The translations under genes and the position numbers were made by a program. The notes under the pieces are model-generated. The model had not been told where the DNA came from. It made no database searches and saw only the letters and a program-made list of their open reading frames with translations. A DNA stretch of 64,000 nt, from NCBI RefSeq assembly GCF_002224265.1, contig NZ_CP012882.1, positions 992,001-1,056,000 on the forward strand. The letters are read 5' to 3'. Below, in pieces: positions 63,501 to 64,000 of this stretch; position 1 is the stretch's first letter, and each line of letters begins with the position of its first letter. This DNA comes from Vibrio vulnificus NBRC 15645 = ATCC 27562 (GTDB lineage: Bacteria; Pseudomonadota; Gammaproteobacteria; Enterobacterales; Vibrionaceae).

Positions 63501-64000
63501 CTAAAATAGGGTTGAGTTAAACAATTCGATATTGACGGTTTCACCCACTTCAACACGTCCACGCTCTCGTTCTAAAACCACAAAACAATTTGCCAAGCTC
63601 ATTGAACGAAACGCGCCAGAGCTTTGATTCCCAGTTGTTTCGACAAAGAACTGACCATTCTCAATGGTGTAGATGCCGCGTTGGTAGTCGGTACGACCGG
63701 GGGCCTTTTTAAACGCCGTTCGTGTTGTGGCAGGTATGGACTCTGGAGCCTTCCATTGTGAATGGCCTGCCAATTTGGCCAGCATTGGCTGAACCAAAAC
63801 ATACATCGTTAAAACGGCAGAAACGGGGTTACCTGGCAGACCGCAGAACCACGCGGTGCTGAGTTTGCCAAAAGCAAAGGGTTTACCCGGTTTGATCGCC
63901 AATTTCCAAAATCCGATTTCGCCTAGCTGCTCCAAAATGTCTTTGGTGTAGTCGGCTTCGCCCACGCTGACGCCACCAGAAGTCACCACCACATCCGCTA
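63501..64000 (-). CDS. moeA: Molybdopterin molybdenumtransferase MoeA, N-terminus cut off
   Basis: About 166 C-terminal residues of MoeA; the start lies beyond the window. The visible part begins within [17 protein letters not shown], and has the [10 protein letters not shown] and [14 protein letters not shown] blocks of the MogA-like molybdate-insertion domain, then the small C-terminal beta domain. MoeA inserts molybdate into adenylylated molybdopterin. It is co-transcribed with moeB. Confidence 0.92.
   Translation of the reverse strand, partial: ADVVVTSGGVSVGEADYTKDILEQLGEIGFWKLAIKPGKPFAFGKLSTAWFCGLPGNPVSAVLTMYVLVQPMLAKLAGHSQWKAPESIPATTRTAFKKAPGRTDYQRGIYTIENGQFFVETTGNQSSGAFRSMSLANCFVVLERERGRVEVGETVNIELFNSTLF

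Overview
The window is a stretch of a Vibrio-type gammaproteobacterial chromosome. The gene content points that way: OmpU/OmpC-like porins, a tal-tkt pair beside a SorC-type regulator, moeA-moeB-sseA, chitin enzymes and many GGDEF/EAL proteins. The tal-tkt and sseA-moeB-moeA neighbourhoods recall the second chromosome of V. cholerae; that replicon assignment is memory-based inference. Base composition looks mid-40s % G+C by eye, except for an AT-rich two-gene island at 750-1696. I saw no rRNA, tRNA, CRISPR array, IS element or prophage. The first gene (CDF transporter) and the last (moeA) are cut by the window edges.

Layout. 1-7847: CDF metal exporter with a triple palindrome upstream, the AT-rich orphan gene pair, an MBL-fold hydrolase divergent from a TetR regulator, a Gfo/Idh/MocA oxidoreductase, and an HlyD/ABC/permease export operon. 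7985-18139: a catabolic locus of two divergent operons. The minus operon holds a PLP-dependent D-amino acid deaminase-like enzyme and an RpiR/SIS regulator. The plus operon holds an N-acyl-D-amino-acid deacylase, RidA, a sodium:solute symporter, an exported GH20 hexosaminidase, a beta-propeller lactonase and a second RidA. I read it as a locus for oxidised chitin products (N-acetylglucosaminate): GH20 trims the oligomer, the symporter imports the acid, the lactonase opens the lactone, the deacylase and the PLP enzyme with RidA convert it to 2-keto-3-deoxygluconate. A D-amino acid role remains the alternative. Paired GATAG-TTT-CTATC palindromes between the operons are probable operators.

18182-35500: a GAF-GGDEF-EAL protein, a LysR/Bcr-CflA efflux pair, a 44-residue conserved-looking small protein, a two-domain glutaredoxin, an EamA transporter, a second GGDEF-EAL protein, two porins, an Ohr/OhrR peroxide pair, and an AraC regulator flanked by AzlCD and LysE amino acid exporters. 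At 24860-24986 on the minus strand lies a likely sigma-54-driven small RNA with a strong -24/-12 promoter, a CU-rich anti-Shine-Dalgarno segment and an intrinsic terminator.

35498-45282: phosphohexomutase, then the complete aa3/caa3-type cytochrome c oxidase operon (subunit II fused to cytochrome c, subunit I, Cox11, subunit III, an antisense DUF2909 gene, SURF1, a SCO-like position membrane protein, heme A synthase, heme O synthase). 45398-64000: OmpA, aroG with a possible TyrR box, a PAS chemoreceptor, a type-1-copper-like periplasmic protein translationally coupled to a GGDEF-EAL enzyme, transketolase and transaldolase with SorC-type regulator and repeated operators, a GH18 chitinase, a fourth GGDEF-EAL protein, sseA, moeB and part of moeA. 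All four GGDEF/EAL proteins have a changed GGDEF signature but an intact-looking EAL half, so c-di-GMP breakdown is the likely shared output.
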